From Williamsia deligens (lineage in GTDB: Bacteria > Actinomycetota > Actinomycetes > Mycobacteriales > Mycobacteriaceae): a stretch of DNA of 64,000 nucleotides. The notes below the pieces were generated by a model. The model was not told where the DNA came from and did not search any database. It saw only the letters and a program-made list of their open reading frames with translations. The stretch spans positions 2,590,796 to 2,654,795 of the forward strand of contig NZ_JAMTCI010000001.1 of assembly GCF_024171765.1 (NCBI RefSeq). The letters run 5' to 3'. The translations under genes were made by a program, and so were the position numbers. The stretch's first letter is position 1. Every line of letters begins with the position of its first letter. This document shows, piece after piece, positions 7,404 to 17,275 of the stretch.

Positions 7404-8600
7404 ATGGTCAACCCCTGGTTCGAAACCGTTCTCGAGGCACAGCGACGTGCCCAGAAACGGTTGCCCAAGTCGGTGTACTCCGCGCTCGTCGCGGGCAGCG
7501 AGAAGGGCATCACCCTCGCCGACAACGTGGAGGCGTTCTCGGAGATCGGTTTCGCGCCCCACGTCGTCGGCGCCCACGCCGACCGTGAACTGTCGACGAC
7601 CATCATGGGCCAGGAGATCGCGCTCCCGGTGATCATCTCCCCGACCGGGGTGCAGGCGGTCGACAAGGACGGTGAGGTCGCCGTCGCGCGGGCATCCGCC
7701 GCCCGTGGCACCGCGATGGGGCTGTCCAGCTTCGCCTCCAAGCCGGTCGAGGAGGTCGCGGCGCAGAACCCGAAGACGTTCTTCCAGATCTATTGGCTCA
7801 ACTCGCGGGAGGAGATCCTGGCTCGCGCGGAGCGCGCCCGGGCGGCCGGGGCCAAGGGGCTCATCGTCACCACCGACTGGTCGTTCTCCATGGGCCGCGA
7901 CTGGGGCAGCCCCGCGATCCCCGAGAAGGTGGATCTCAAGGCGCTGGTGAAGTTGGCGCCGGAGATCGCGATGCGCCCGCGGTACGCGTGGTCGTGGTTC
8001 AACAGGGGCAAGCCCATCGTCCCCGATCTGACCGCCCCCAACCTCGCCGAGCCGGGCCAGATCGGACCCACGTTCTTCGGGGCGTACGGCCAGTGGATGC
8101 AGACCGCGCCGCCGAGCTGGGAAGACCTGCAGTGGCTGCGGGAGCAGTGGGACGGGCCGTTCATGGTCAAGGGCATCACCCGCCTCGACGACGCCAAACG
8201 TGCCCGTGACATCGGCGCCACCGCCCTGTCGGTGTCGAACCACGGCGGCAACAACCTCGACGGCACCCCGGCGACCATCCGCATGCTCGGGCCCATCGCC
8301 GACGCCGTCGGCAACGACATGCAGGTCCTGCTCGACGGCGGTGTCCGCCGCGGCAGCGACGTCGTCAAAGCACTCGCCCTGGGCGCCGATGCGGTCATGA
8401 TCGGCCGCGCCTACCTCTGGGGCCTGGCCGCCAACGGCCAGGCCGGCGTCGAGAACGTCCTCGACATCCTCCGCGGCGGCATCGACTCCGCCCTGATGGG
8501 GCTGGGACGCAAGAGCATCCACGAACTCACCCGCGACGACCTCATCATCCCCGACGGGTTCGAGAAGCGGTTCGGCGAGACTACAGACGAGGATCGGTGA
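7404..8600 (+). CDS. mftD: Mycofactocin biosynthesis FMN-dependent oxidase
   Basis: The 398-residue protein belongs to the FMN-dependent alpha-hydroxy acid dehydrogenase (LldD-like) family. MftD oxidises the AHDP intermediate made after MftE cleavage to the redox-active pre-mycofactocin. The active-site loop SNHGGNNLDGTPA and the FMN-phosphate segment DGGVRRGSDVVKAL are present. It starts at ATG 7404, 27 bases after mftC, and its stop overlaps the GTG of the next gene. Confidence 0.92.
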   Translation: MVNPWFETVLEAQRRAQKRLPKSVYSALVAGSEKGITLADNVEAFSEIGFAPHVVGAHADRELSTTIMGQEIALPVIISPTGVQAVDKDGEVAVARASAARGTAMGLSSFASKPVEEVAAQNPKTFFQIYWLNSREEILARAERARAAGAKGLIVTTDWSFSMGRDWGSPAIPEKVDLKALVKLAPEIAMRPRYAWSWFNRGKPIVPDLTAPNLAEPGQIGPTFFGAYGQWMQTAPPSWEDLQWLREQWDGPFMVKGITRLDDAKRARDIGATALSVSNHGGNNLDGTPATIRMLGPIADAVGNDMQVLLDGGVRRGSDVVKALALGADAVMIGRAYLWGLAANGQAGVENVLDILRGGIDSALMGLGRKSIHELTRDDLIIPDGFEKRFGETTDEDR

Positions 8601-9421
8601 GCACGATGACAGGACGTTTCGACGGTGCCGTCGTCTACATCACCGGCATCGCACGCGGGCAGGGTCGCAACCACGCGGTGCGGTTCGCGCAGGAGGGCGC
8701 GGCGGTCATCGGCATGGACATCGCCGGACCGATCGCGGATCACACCACCTACCCCGCCGCCACACCCGAGGACCTCGACGAGACCATCCGGCTCGTGGAG
8801 GAGGCGGGTGGGTCGATCCTCGCCCGGCAGGGCGACACCCGCGATCTCGAGTTCCAGGAACGCCTCGTCGCCGACGGTGTCGAGCGGTTCGGCCGCCTCG
8901 ACCACGTCATCGCCAACGCGGGCGTCCTCACGTGGGGTCGCATCTGGGAGCTCACCCCCGAGCAGTTCGACGACGTCATGGCCGTCAACGTCCGGGGCAC
9001 CTGGAACACGTTGCGCGTCACCATCCCCGTGATGATCGAGCACGGCATCCGCGGCAGCATCACCGTCGTCAGCTCGAGCGCGGGCCTCAAGGCGATGCCG
9101 TTCCAGGCGTCCTACAGCGCGTCGAAGTTCGCGATCCGGGGGATGGCGCAGTCGGCGGCGAAGGAGCTGGGGGAGCAGGGGATCCGCGTCAACACCATCC
9201 ACCCCTACGCGGTGAACACACCCATGGCGTTCGAGGACACGAAGGCCTCGGAGGTGTTCGCGATGGAACGGTTCATGCCCAACTTCGTGCCCATCCTCGA
9301 CAAGCCGTTCTTCTCGACGTGCGACGAGGTCACCGACATGGTGATGTTCCTCTGCTCGGACTCGGCGAAGACCATCACCGCGTCGGAGTTCTCCATGGAC
9401 CAGGGGTCGGTCAAGGTCTGA
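8597..9421 (+). CDS. Mycofactocin-coupled short-chain dehydrogenase/reductase
   Basis: The 274-residue SDR has the nucleotide motif TGIARGQG (16-23), NAG (107-109) and the catalytic YSASK with Tyr173 and Lys177. SDRs of this subfamily keep their NAD(H) bound and pass electrons to mycofactocin during alcohol oxidation. The gene overlaps mftD (GTG 8597 within GTGA), so it belongs to the same operon. ATG 8606 is an alternative start. The alcohol substrate cannot be told from sequence. Confidence 0.88.
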   Translation: MSTMTGRFDGAVVYITGIARGQGRNHAVRFAQEGAAVIGMDIAGPIADHTTYPAATPEDLDETIRLVEEAGGSILARQGDTRDLEFQERLVADGVERFGRLDHVIANAGVLTWGRIWELTPEQFDDVMAVNVRGTWNTLRVTIPVMIEHGIRGSITVVSSSAGLKAMPFQASYSASKFAIRGMAQSAAKELGEQGIRVNTIHPYAVNTPMAFEDTKASEVFAMERFMPNFVPILDKPFFSTCDEVTDMVMFLCSDSAKTITASEFSMDQGSVKV

Positions 9422-9467
9422 CCGACCCCCCGGAACCCGAAGGCCCCCGGCCCGAACGGCCGCGGTG

Positions 9468-10583
9468 TCAGTCAGTCCAGACCGTCGCGGCGTCTTGCGC
9501 TGTGCGCACCGGCGGTGTCGGCGCGGCGGGGACGGTGCGCGAGAAGCGCGGCGCGACCGAGGCCTGGGTCACCCCGTCGATCTCGGTGATGCTGGCGCGC
9601 GCCGACAGGTGGGGATGGTCGGGGGCCTCGGTGAAGTCGAGGACCGGTGTCGTGCACGCGTCGGTCCCGTCGAAGACGGCAGCCCACTCGTCACGGGTCC
9701 TCTGCGCGAAGGTCTCGGTGAACCGTTCGCGCAGTTCGGACCAGCGGGCCATGTCGTTCTGGTCGGGCAGGTCGGTGTCGGCCAGCCCCAGACCGTGGAG
9801 CAGCTGCGCGTAGAACTGCGGCTCGATCGCACCGACGGCCATGTATCGCCCGTCGGAGGTCTCGTAGACCTCGTAGTAGGGGGCGCCGGTGTCGAGGAGG
9901 TTGACGCCGCGACGGTCCTGCCAGAGCCCCGTCCCGCGGAACGCCCACATCATCTGGCCGAGCACCGAGGCACCGTCGACCATGGCGGCGTCGACGACCT
10001 GTCCGTGACCGGAGATCCCACGCTCGACGAGGGCGGCGAGCACCCCGACGACCAGGAACATCGACCCGCCACCGAAGTCGCCCACGAGGTTCAGCGGCGG
10101 GACAGGGCGCTCGTCGGCACGGCCGATCGCGTGCAGCATGCCGGTCAGCGAGATGTAGTTGATGTCGTGGCCGGCGCGGTCGGCCATCGGCCCCTCCTGC
10201 CCCCACCCCGTCATCCGTCCGTACACGAGACGTGGGTTGCGGCCGAGCAATTCGTCGGGACCCAGGCCCAGACGTTCCATCACCCCGGGGCGGAAGCCCT
10301 CCACGAGGACGTCGGCGCGATTCACCAGGCCCAGCACCTTCTCGCGGTCCTCGGCCGACTTCAGATCGGCCTCGACCACGGCCGTCCGGCCGCGCAGCAG
10401 CTGGTCGGCCGTGCTGCCCTCGCCCGGCAGCGACCCGGCGCGCTGGACCCGCACCACATCGGCGCCGAGATCGGCGAGGAGCATGGCGGCGTGCGGGCCC
10501 GGCCCGATGCCCGCGAACTCGAGGACGCGGACGCCGGAGAGGGGCCCCGTCCGCCCGTTCGTCGACTCTGTACTGGTGCTCAT
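9468..10583 (-). CDS. mcr: Alpha-methylacyl-CoA racemase-like CoA transferase III family protein
   Basis: The 371-residue protein is a CaiB/BaiF family member most like mycobacterial MCR. MCR inverts the 2-methyl centre of branched acyl-CoA esters so that beta-oxidation can proceed, for example in sterol side-chain and methyl-branched fatty acid degradation. Catalytic segments are visible: [11 protein letters not shown] (His) and VGDFGGG (Asp). The start is ATG 10581-10583, with GAGGTGG just upstream; five earlier in-frame codons are discounted. It is antisense and separates mftD/SDR from mftE, which is unusual for this cluster. It fits the lipid/sterol theme of kshB. Confidence 0.82.
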   Translation of the reverse strand: MSTSTESTNGRTGPLSGVRVLEFAGIGPGPHAAMLLADLGADVVRVQRAGSLPGEGSTADQLLRGRTAVVEADLKSAEDREKVLGLVNRADVLVEGFRPGVMERLGLGPDELLGRNPRLVYGRMTGWGQEGPMADRAGHDINYISLTGMLHAIGRADERPVPPLNLVGDFGGGSMFLVVGVLAALVERGISGHGQVVDAAMVDGASVLGQMMWAFRGTGLWQDRRGVNLLDTGAPYYEVYETSDGRYMAVGAIEPQFYAQLLHGLGLADTDLPDQNDMARWSELRERFTETFAQRTRDEWAAVFDGTDACTTPVLDFTEAPDHPHLSARASITEIDGVTQASVAPRFSRTVPAAPTPPVRTAQDAATVWTD

Positions 10584-10761
10584 GGGCCACCTCGTCATCG
10601 CTGTCGGACCTACAGACCGAGCACTCGCTCGCCTCGCGCGTTAGCATGCCACGCGGTGCATCCACGCCCCTCGCCCGGGTGTCGCGCCGCGACGCGCGCA
10701 GAGAACGTCCTCGGCTCAAATGCGTTCGCCGCTTCGTGTGTTCAACGGAGTCGGTCGTGAC

Positions 10762-10774
10762 TAGCATCAGACGG
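10762..10774 (+). promoter_or_regulatory. Leaderless promoter element for mftE
   Basis: TAGCAT (10762-10767) fits the TAnnnT -10 pattern and ends 7 bases before the mftE ATG at 10775. No Shine-Dalgarno sequence precedes that ATG. This is the arrangement of leaderless mRNAs, which are common in mycobacteria. It would give mftEFG a promoter separate from mftABCD. Confidence 0.5.
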
Positions 10775-11485
10775 ATGACCAGCCCCGGTGGGCTCGGGGC
10801 GAAAACCTGGCCCGAGCTGGACGATCTCCGGTGCACGCTGGTCGTCCCGGTCGGGTCCACCGAGCAGCACGGTCCCCATCTCCCCGTCGACACCGACACC
10901 CGCATCGCGGACGCGATCGCACGGCGCGCGGCGGCTCGGACGGTGGGCGGCGAGACGCTGACGGCGCCACCGATCTCGTACGGGGCGAGCGGCGAGCACG
11001 AGGACTTCCCGGGGACCGTGTCGATCGGGCACGAGGCGCTCCGGATGGTGCTCGTGGAGTTCGGGCGCAGTGCGTGCCGGTGGGCAGGGCGTCTGGTGTT
11101 CGTCAACGGGCACGGTGGGAACGCGTCCACCGTCGTCGACGCGGTCCGCCTGCTCCGCTCGGAGGGGCGCGACGTCGCCTGGTGGGCGTGTTCGTCCGCC
11201 GGCGCCGATGCACACGCCGGGCACACCGAAACGTCGGTGTTGCTGCACATCTCGCCCGAGGTCGTCCTGGCGGACCGCGTCGTCGCGGGCGCCGGTGCCC
11301 CGATCGGCGAGTTGATCGGGGCCTTGCGGACGTCGGGCGTGCGCGCCGTCAGTGGGACCGGTGTCCTCGGTGACGCCCGCACCGCCACCGCCGCCGAGGG
11401 GCGCCGCATCGTCGAGGACATGGTGGACCGTCTCGCGGGGTCGCTGCACCGGTGGTCTCCCGATGCCCGCGGAGCCCTCGCATGA
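10775..11485 (+). CDS. mftE: Mycofactocin precursor peptidase (creatininase family)
   Basis: MftE is a metal-dependent peptidase that releases the modified C-terminal Val-Tyr unit from MftA. The 236-residue protein shows the creatininase metal and active-site motifs: GSTEQHGPHLPVDTD, NGHGGN and HAGHTETS. ATG 10775 is chosen because it gives the normal length and a -10 element lies 7 bases upstream. GTG 10757 is in frame but lies in the promoter. The stop overlaps the mftF ATG. Confidence 0.93.
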   Translation: MTSPGGLGAKTWPELDDLRCTLVVPVGSTEQHGPHLPVDTDTRIADAIARRAAARTVGGETLTAPPISYGASGEHEDFPGTVSIGHEALRMVLVEFGRSACRWAGRLVFVNGHGGNASTVVDAVRLLRSEGRDVAWWACSSAGADAHAGHTETSVLLHISPEVVLADRVVAGAGAPIGELIGALRTSGVRAVSGTGVLGDARTATAAEGRRIVEDMVDRLAGSLHRWSPDARGALA

Positions 11486-12927
11486 CCGCCCCGGCGGACG
11501 TACGCCTGCCCGACGGGTTCCAGGTGCAGATCGACCCCCGGGTGTCGGTGTCCTCCGACGGTCGACACCTCATCGGTGGGTCGCCGACCCGGCTGCTGTC
11601 GTTGTCGGATCGTGCCGCGTCGATGGTCGACGGCGACGGGCGGCTGGTGGTGTCGGACGAGGCGTCGGCGACCGTCGCACGACGCCTTCTCGACGCCGGG
11701 GTCGCCCATCCGCGACCCATGTTCGGCCCGTCGGTCGACGACGTGACCGTCGTGATCCCCGTGCGCGACAACCAATCCGGGATCGACCGGCTCCTACGCG
11801 TCCTCGACCCGGCGCGCACGATCGTCGTCGACGACGGCTCCCGGACACCGGTGGTGGCTCCCGGCGCACGCATCATCCGTCACGAGGTCTGCAGGGGGCC
11901 GGCCGCGGCGCGCAACACCGGCGCGGCGGCGGCGGCCACGGACTTCGTCGCCTTCGTGGACTCCGACGTCGTGCCGGAGAGCTCCTGGCTGTTCACGCTC
12001 CTGGCGCATTTCTCCGATCCCCGCGTGGCGATGGTCGCGCCGCGGGTCGTGGCCATGACCCCCGCGGGCGGTGCGACGGCGCGCTACCAGGCGTTGTGCT
12101 CCTCGCTCGACATGGGCCGTCGCGAGGGGCCCGTCGTGCCGGGCTCCCGCCTGCCCTACGTCCCCAGTGCCGCGATCATCCTGCGGCGCACTGCCTTCGA
12201 CGGTTTCGACGAGCGCCTGCACGTCGCGGAGGACGTCGACCTGTCGTGGCGCCTGCACGCAGCCGGCTGGACCGTCCGATACGACCCCATCGCCACCGTC
12301 GCCCACGACCACCGGACCGCGCTGGGTGCGGCGCTGGGCCGTCGTCGCTTCTACGGGACCGGGGCGGCGCTGCTGTCCGATCGGCACCCGGGTGTGGCCG
12401 CACCGCTCGTCATGACGGTCCCGACGGCGTTGGCCGCCCTGGCGGCCCTCACCCGGTCGCGGTGGGGGGCAGGCGTGATCCTGGCCATGATCGCGGTGGT
12501 CGCCTCCCGGCTGTACCGACGGGTGGAGGCGGTGCCCGACGCCGCGACCGTGGCGGCGCGGTTGACCGCCGAGGCGGTGGGATTCGGTTTCCTGCAGTTC
12601 GCCGCGGCGCTGTGCCGCCACTACTGGCCGGTCTCGGCGCTGCTCGCCCTGATCTCGACACGGTTCCGATCGGTCCTGCTGGCGGTGGCCCTCGTCGACG
12701 GTGTGGCGGAATGGGTTCGGGCCGAGGTCGTCAACCCCGATCCGGTCGAGCCACTCGGCGTGGCCCGGTTCGTGATCTTCCATCGCCTCGACGACCTGGC
12801 CTACGGGGCGGGTCTCTGGCAGGGGGTGGTGACGGCACGGACGGCGGCCGCGCTGCGCCCGACGATCGTGCGCGCACGCGGATCCGGTTCTCACCGCCCG
12901 GCGCCGGTGCCGGCCGCGGGGCGGTGA
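11482..12927 (+). CDS. mftF: Mycofactocin glycosyltransferase
   Basis: This 481-residue family 2 glycosyltransferase adds beta-1,4-glucose units to mycofactocin. The GT-A core shows VVIPVRDN, VVDDGS and the metal motif DSD in FVDSDVVPESSW. The acceptor segment AEDVDLSWRLHAAGW is also present. The last third has hydrophobic segments (from about 325), so the enzyme is probably attached to the inner face of the membrane. ATG 11482 overlaps the mftE stop and the stop overlaps the mftG GTG, giving an uninterrupted mftEFG operon. Confidence 0.93.
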   Translation: MTAPADVRLPDGFQVQIDPRVSVSSDGRHLIGGSPTRLLSLSDRAASMVDGDGRLVVSDEASATVARRLLDAGVAHPRPMFGPSVDDVTVVIPVRDNQSGIDRLLRVLDPARTIVVDDGSRTPVVAPGARIIRHEVCRGPAAARNTGAAAAATDFVAFVDSDVVPESSWLFTLLAHFSDPRVAMVAPRVVAMTPAGGATARYQALCSSLDMGRREGPVVPGSRLPYVPSAAIILRRTAFDGFDERLHVAEDVDLSWRLHAAGWTVRYDPIATVAHDHRTALGAALGRRRFYGTGAALLSDRHPGVAAPLVMTVPTALAALAALTRSRWGAGVILAMIAVVASRLYRRVEAVPDAATVAARLTAEAVGFGFLQFAAALCRHYWPVSALLALISTRFRSVLLAVALVDGVAEWVRAEVVNPDPVEPLGVARFVIFHRLDDLAYGAGLWQGVVTARTAAALRPTIVRARGSGSHRPAPVPAAGR

Positions 12928-14252
12928 CCGCGCGGCGCGAGATCGTCGTCGTCGGCGCGGGCAGCAGCGGTTGTGTCGTGGCCGAGAGGCTCAGTCGATC
13001 CGGCGCGGACTCGGTCGTTCTGGTGGAGGCGGGCGGTCCCGCCCCGGAGCCGGTCGACCTGTCCGTGCTGCCCGTGCGTGACGGCGCGCGGGTGTGGCAT
13101 CACCGCGACACCGAGGGCACCGAACTCCCGCGCGGACGGGGCGTGGGCGGGTCGTCGGCGGTGAACGGCGGGTACTTCCTGCGCCCGCACCGCGACGACC
13201 TGGCCGCCTGGGATCCCGACCTGTGGGGGATTCCGGCCGTCGAGCGTGCCTTCGACACGCTCGACGGGGGCGCCGGGGGTGGCGGCGTGATGACGGTGCG
13301 GCGGTTCACCGACGACGAACTCCACCCGCGCGCGGTGGCCTTCGAGCGGGCGATGCGGGCGGACGGTCACGTCGACGTCGACGGGGTGTGGCCGGAACCG
13401 GGGATCGTCCGCGTCCGTACCAACGCCCGCGGCCGGCACCGCACCACGGCGGCCGACGCCTTTCTCGCGGATGCTCGTCATCGTCGGGATCTGTTGATAC
13501 GCAACGATGTGCGTGTCGAAAGGATCGAGATGAACGACGCCACAGTGCGATCCGTCGTCACCGACAGCGGCGAGCGCATCCCCGCCGACGTGGTGGTGCT
13601 GTGCGCGGGGACGCTGGCGACCGCGGGGATCCTGCACCGGTCGGGGTCGGTACCCGTCGTCGTGCCGCTCGCCGAACACCGCGAGCTGCTCGTGCGGTGC
13701 CGAGCGCGAGGTGACGACGGAGACGTCTCCCCGGTCCTGCAGTCGGTGATGCACACCGACGACGGGATGGAGATCCGTTGCTATTCCCATGATTTCGCCG
13801 CGCACATCACCGGACTCGAGCAGACAGGGCCGGCGATCGGGGTGGCCGCGATGCGCCCGGGGTCGGCGGGGTCGATCCGGTTCGACGCCGACGGTGGGGC
13901 GCCCGAGGTCGACCTGGGTCGTCCCGACGACGAGACCCGGCAGCGGATGCAGGTGTGGGCGGAGCGCATGGCGACGGTCCTGGACGGCCCCGCGTTCGCC
14001 CACCTCGTCGCACCGGGGAGCGTCACGGTCGACGATCGCCTCGCGACCTCGCACCACGCATGGGGAACGGCGCCGATGGGCGGTGGGCCGACAGGGGTCG
14101 GTACCGACTGGCGCGGTCGCGTCGTCGACCACGACGGGCTGTACGTCGCCGACGGGTCGGTGCTGCCGACACCGTTGTCGAGCGGACCGCACGCGACGGT
14201 CATGATGGTCGCGTCGGTGATCGCGGACCGCATCGGCCGGGAGCGGGACTAG
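12924..14252 (+). CDS. mftG: Mycofactocin-associated GMC oxidoreductase
   Basis: The 442-residue flavoprotein of the glucose-methanol-choline family has the FAD motif GAGSSG at residues 11-16 and GRGVGGSSAVNGG. The C-terminal catalytic His region is HHAWGTAPMGGG, and the FAD-closing motif is GLYVADGSVLPTPLSSGPH. MftG is thought to link reduced mycofactocin to the respiratory chain, allowing its reoxidation. The start GTG 12924 overlaps the mftF stop. It is slightly shorter than typical GMC enzymes, but no core motif is missing. Confidence 0.9.
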   Translation: MTARREIVVVGAGSSGCVVAERLSRSGADSVVLVEAGGPAPEPVDLSVLPVRDGARVWHHRDTEGTELPRGRGVGGSSAVNGGYFLRPHRDDLAAWDPDLWGIPAVERAFDTLDGGAGGGGVMTVRRFTDDELHPRAVAFERAMRADGHVDVDGVWPEPGIVRVRTNARGRHRTTAADAFLADARHRRDLLIRNDVRVERIEMNDATVRSVVTDSGERIPADVVVLCAGTLATAGILHRSGSVPVVVPLAEHRELLVRCRARGDDGDVSPVLQSVMHTDDGMEIRCYSHDFAAHITGLEQTGPAIGVAAMRPGSAGSIRFDADGGAPEVDLGRPDDETRQRMQVWAERMATVLDGPAFAHLVAPGSVTVDDRLATSHHAWGTAPMGGGPTGVGTDWRGRVVDHDGLYVADGSVLPTPLSSGPHATVMMVASVIADRIGRERD

Positions 14253-14262
14253 CCTGACCGCC

Positions 14263-14688
14263 ATGGCATCCCTGAGCGATCCCCACATCCGCACGTTCCT
14301 CGAGACGGGGACGAAGACCGGGCACCTGGGCTGGACGGCGTCCGACGGGCGGCCCCTCGTCGCCCCGATCTGGTTCGTCGTCGACGGAGACCGCCTCGCG
14401 TTCAACACGGGGGCGTCGACGGCCAAGGGCCGGGCGATCAGCCGTGATCCCCGAGTGGTGCTGACGGTGGACCTGCAGGAGCCGCCCTACGCGTTCGTCC
14501 AGGTGCAGGGGATCGCCCGGGTGAGTGAGGATCTCGACGAGGTCCGTCGGATCGCGACCGCGGCCGGTGGACGCTACATGGGCGCCGATCGTGCGGAGGA
14601 GTTCGGTGCGCGCAACGGCGTCGAGGGCGAGCTCGTCGTCTGGATCGAGCCGTCGAAGATCATCGCGTCACTGGACGCGACCGCCTGA
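14263..14688 (+). CDS. PPOX-class (split beta-barrel) F420/flavin-binding protein
   Basis: The 141-residue protein has the pattern of the pyridoxamine 5'-phosphate oxidase-like split-barrel family in its actinobacterial F420-dependent branch: SDGRPLVAPIWFVVDGDRL, then AKGRAISRDPRVVLTVD. Substrates of this branch are mostly unknown. TAGCCT (14250-14255) ends 7 bases before the ATG and no ribosome site is visible, so a leaderless transcript is possible. Its last 21 bases overlap the 3' end of the convergent acyltransferase gene. Confidence 0.75.
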   Translation: MASLSDPHIRTFLETGTKTGHLGWTASDGRPLVAPIWFVVDGDRLAFNTGASTAKGRAISRDPRVVLTVDLQEPPYAFVQVQGIARVSEDLDEVRRIATAAGGRYMGADRAEEFGARNGVEGELVVWIEPSKIIASLDATA

Positions 14689-16098
14689 CACCTCCGCGGC
14701 GGCCCTCAGGTGGTCGTCGATGGACGTTCGCAGCAGGCGCATGTACGTCGTCATGTCGGGCAGCACCTCGTCGTCCGCGGTGACGCACAGTCGAACCCGA
14801 CCGAGTCCGACGACCGCACAGTGGGCGAGGGTCGTCTCGTTCCCCAGCGGTGACACGCCGAAGCCGGACACGACGGGTACGTCGGCGACCGTCGCGACCG
14901 GGGTGGTGGAGACGATGGTCGACAGGACCGTGTTCACGGCCGTCGACGATGTCGCGCGGTGGCCGCGTCGGCGGGCCACGGCCCCCGAGATACGCAGTGC
15001 GAGAGCAGGGGCGAGCTTCACCGCACGCCAGAAGCTGCTCGTGACGACCGCGGTGGCGCGGTCCTTCTCCGAGCGTGTGCTCTGCGCTGTCGCCGCGATC
15101 CGCTCGACGACGTCGTCGATGTCGGTGTGCAGCGAGACCGACAGCGGGAGGAACTTGTTGGCGGTGTCGGTGTCCGACCCACCGGACTCCCAGCGCCGGG
15201 TGCTCATCGGGACGAGGCACACCAACGACCGGGGCGGCGACTCGTCGTGGAGCTCGAGGTACGCGCGGACGGCGCCGGCGACCATGGACAGCAGGACGTC
15301 GTTCTCGGTGGCCGACGGGACGAGTCGTGCGATGCGCGTGAGGTCGTCCTGGTCGAGTTCGAGGAAATCGGTCCACCGCCGCCCGCGGAGCCCGCGGTTG
15401 AACCGGGTGACCGGGGCTGCGCGGCGGTCGTAGACCGCCCGGTCCGACTGCGGTCGGCGTGCGGCGCGGCGGGCCTCGAGGAGCGCGCGGACGAGGGCCA
15501 CCACGAACGCCACCCACCGTGCCGGCGCGCGGAGCACGTCGCGCGCAACCGTCCGCCACCACGGACCCTCCAACGGACCGATCGGGATGGGGTCGGCGGG
15601 CCGGTCGGGCTCGTCGGCCAGCAGGCGGTGCATCCGCTCCTCCCACCCGATGCCGTCGAACGCCGCGTGGTGGAAGGAGACCGAGAGGATCGTCGCCGAT
15701 CCGCCCTGGCCGGGGATCCCCGTGACGTCGGAGAGCACGTCGATCGACCAGAGGGGCGCGGTCGTGTCGAACGGGCGGTCCGCCTCGTCGGCGATGAGTG
15801 CCTGCGCCTGCGGCCAGGTCATCCGGTCGGGGAGGACGCGGATGTGTCGCGTCGGGTCGCTGTCGGGGTCGACGACCCAGTAGGGCTCGCCCACGTCGCC
15901 GGGTGTCCGGCGCAGGACCGCCGAGAACATGTCGTCGACGGAGAGTCGGTCGCAGAGCAGATCCACGATGGATCCGCCGTCGAGACCGGTGGGCTGCCCG
16001 TCGGGGCGTGCCAACACCCAGCAGGACACGACCCGCGAACTGATGAACCCGTCCACGAGGTAGACGTAGCCCGCGTCACGCGCGCTGAGACGACGCAT
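14668..16098 (-). CDS. Wax ester synthase / diacylglycerol acyltransferase (WS/DGAT) family protein
   Basis: WS/DGAT enzymes transfer an acyl group from acyl-CoA to an alcohol or diacylglycerol and build storage lipid. This 476-residue protein has the N-terminal mark LSARDAGYVYLV and the catalytic HHAAFDG (His143, His144, Asp148, Gly149). It also has the C-terminal-domain pattern NDVLLSMVAGAVRAYL. The start is ATG 16096-16098, with GAGGA before it; earlier in-frame codons look non-coding. The HHxxxDG motif is shared with NRPS condensation and Pap acyltransferases, but the overall sequence fits WS/DGAT. A role in acylating the nearby peptide would be speculation. Confidence 0.82.
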   Translation of the reverse strand: MRRLSARDAGYVYLVDGFISSRVVSCWVLARPDGQPTGLDGGSIVDLLCDRLSVDDMFSAVLRRTPGDVGEPYWVVDPDSDPTRHIRVLPDRMTWPQAQALIADEADRPFDTTAPLWSIDVLSDVTGIPGQGGSATILSVSFHHAAFDGIGWEERMHRLLADEPDRPADPIPIGPLEGPWWRTVARDVLRAPARWVAFVVALVRALLEARRAARRPQSDRAVYDRRAAPVTRFNRGLRGRRWTDFLELDQDDLTRIARLVPSATENDVLLSMVAGAVRAYLELHDESPPRSLVCLVPMSTRRWESGGSDTDTANKFLPLSVSLHTDIDDVVERIAATAQSTRSEKDRATAVVTSSFWRAVKLAPALALRISGAVARRRGHRATSSTAVNTVLSTIVSTTPVATVADVPVVSGFGVSPLGNETTLAHCAVVGLGRVRLCVTADDEVLPDMTTYMRLLRTSIDDHLRAAAEVSGGRVQ

Positions 16099-16212
16099 CG
16101 GAGGTCCTCGCTTCTGGATCGTCGACGAGATCCGACCGGCGCCGGACGGCGCAGATGTGTGTCCCCCGCATGTACCACAACAAATTCTCACTTTTCGGTA
16201 ATGGGCGCATAA

Positions 16213-17274
<1,062 letters not shown>

Positions 17275-17275
17275 C

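Noticed and set aside
9448-9462. Possible terminator between the mycofactocin SDR and mcr (CGGCC / GGCCG)
   Set aside because: The stem is only five base pairs, which is common by chance in this GC-rich sequence.
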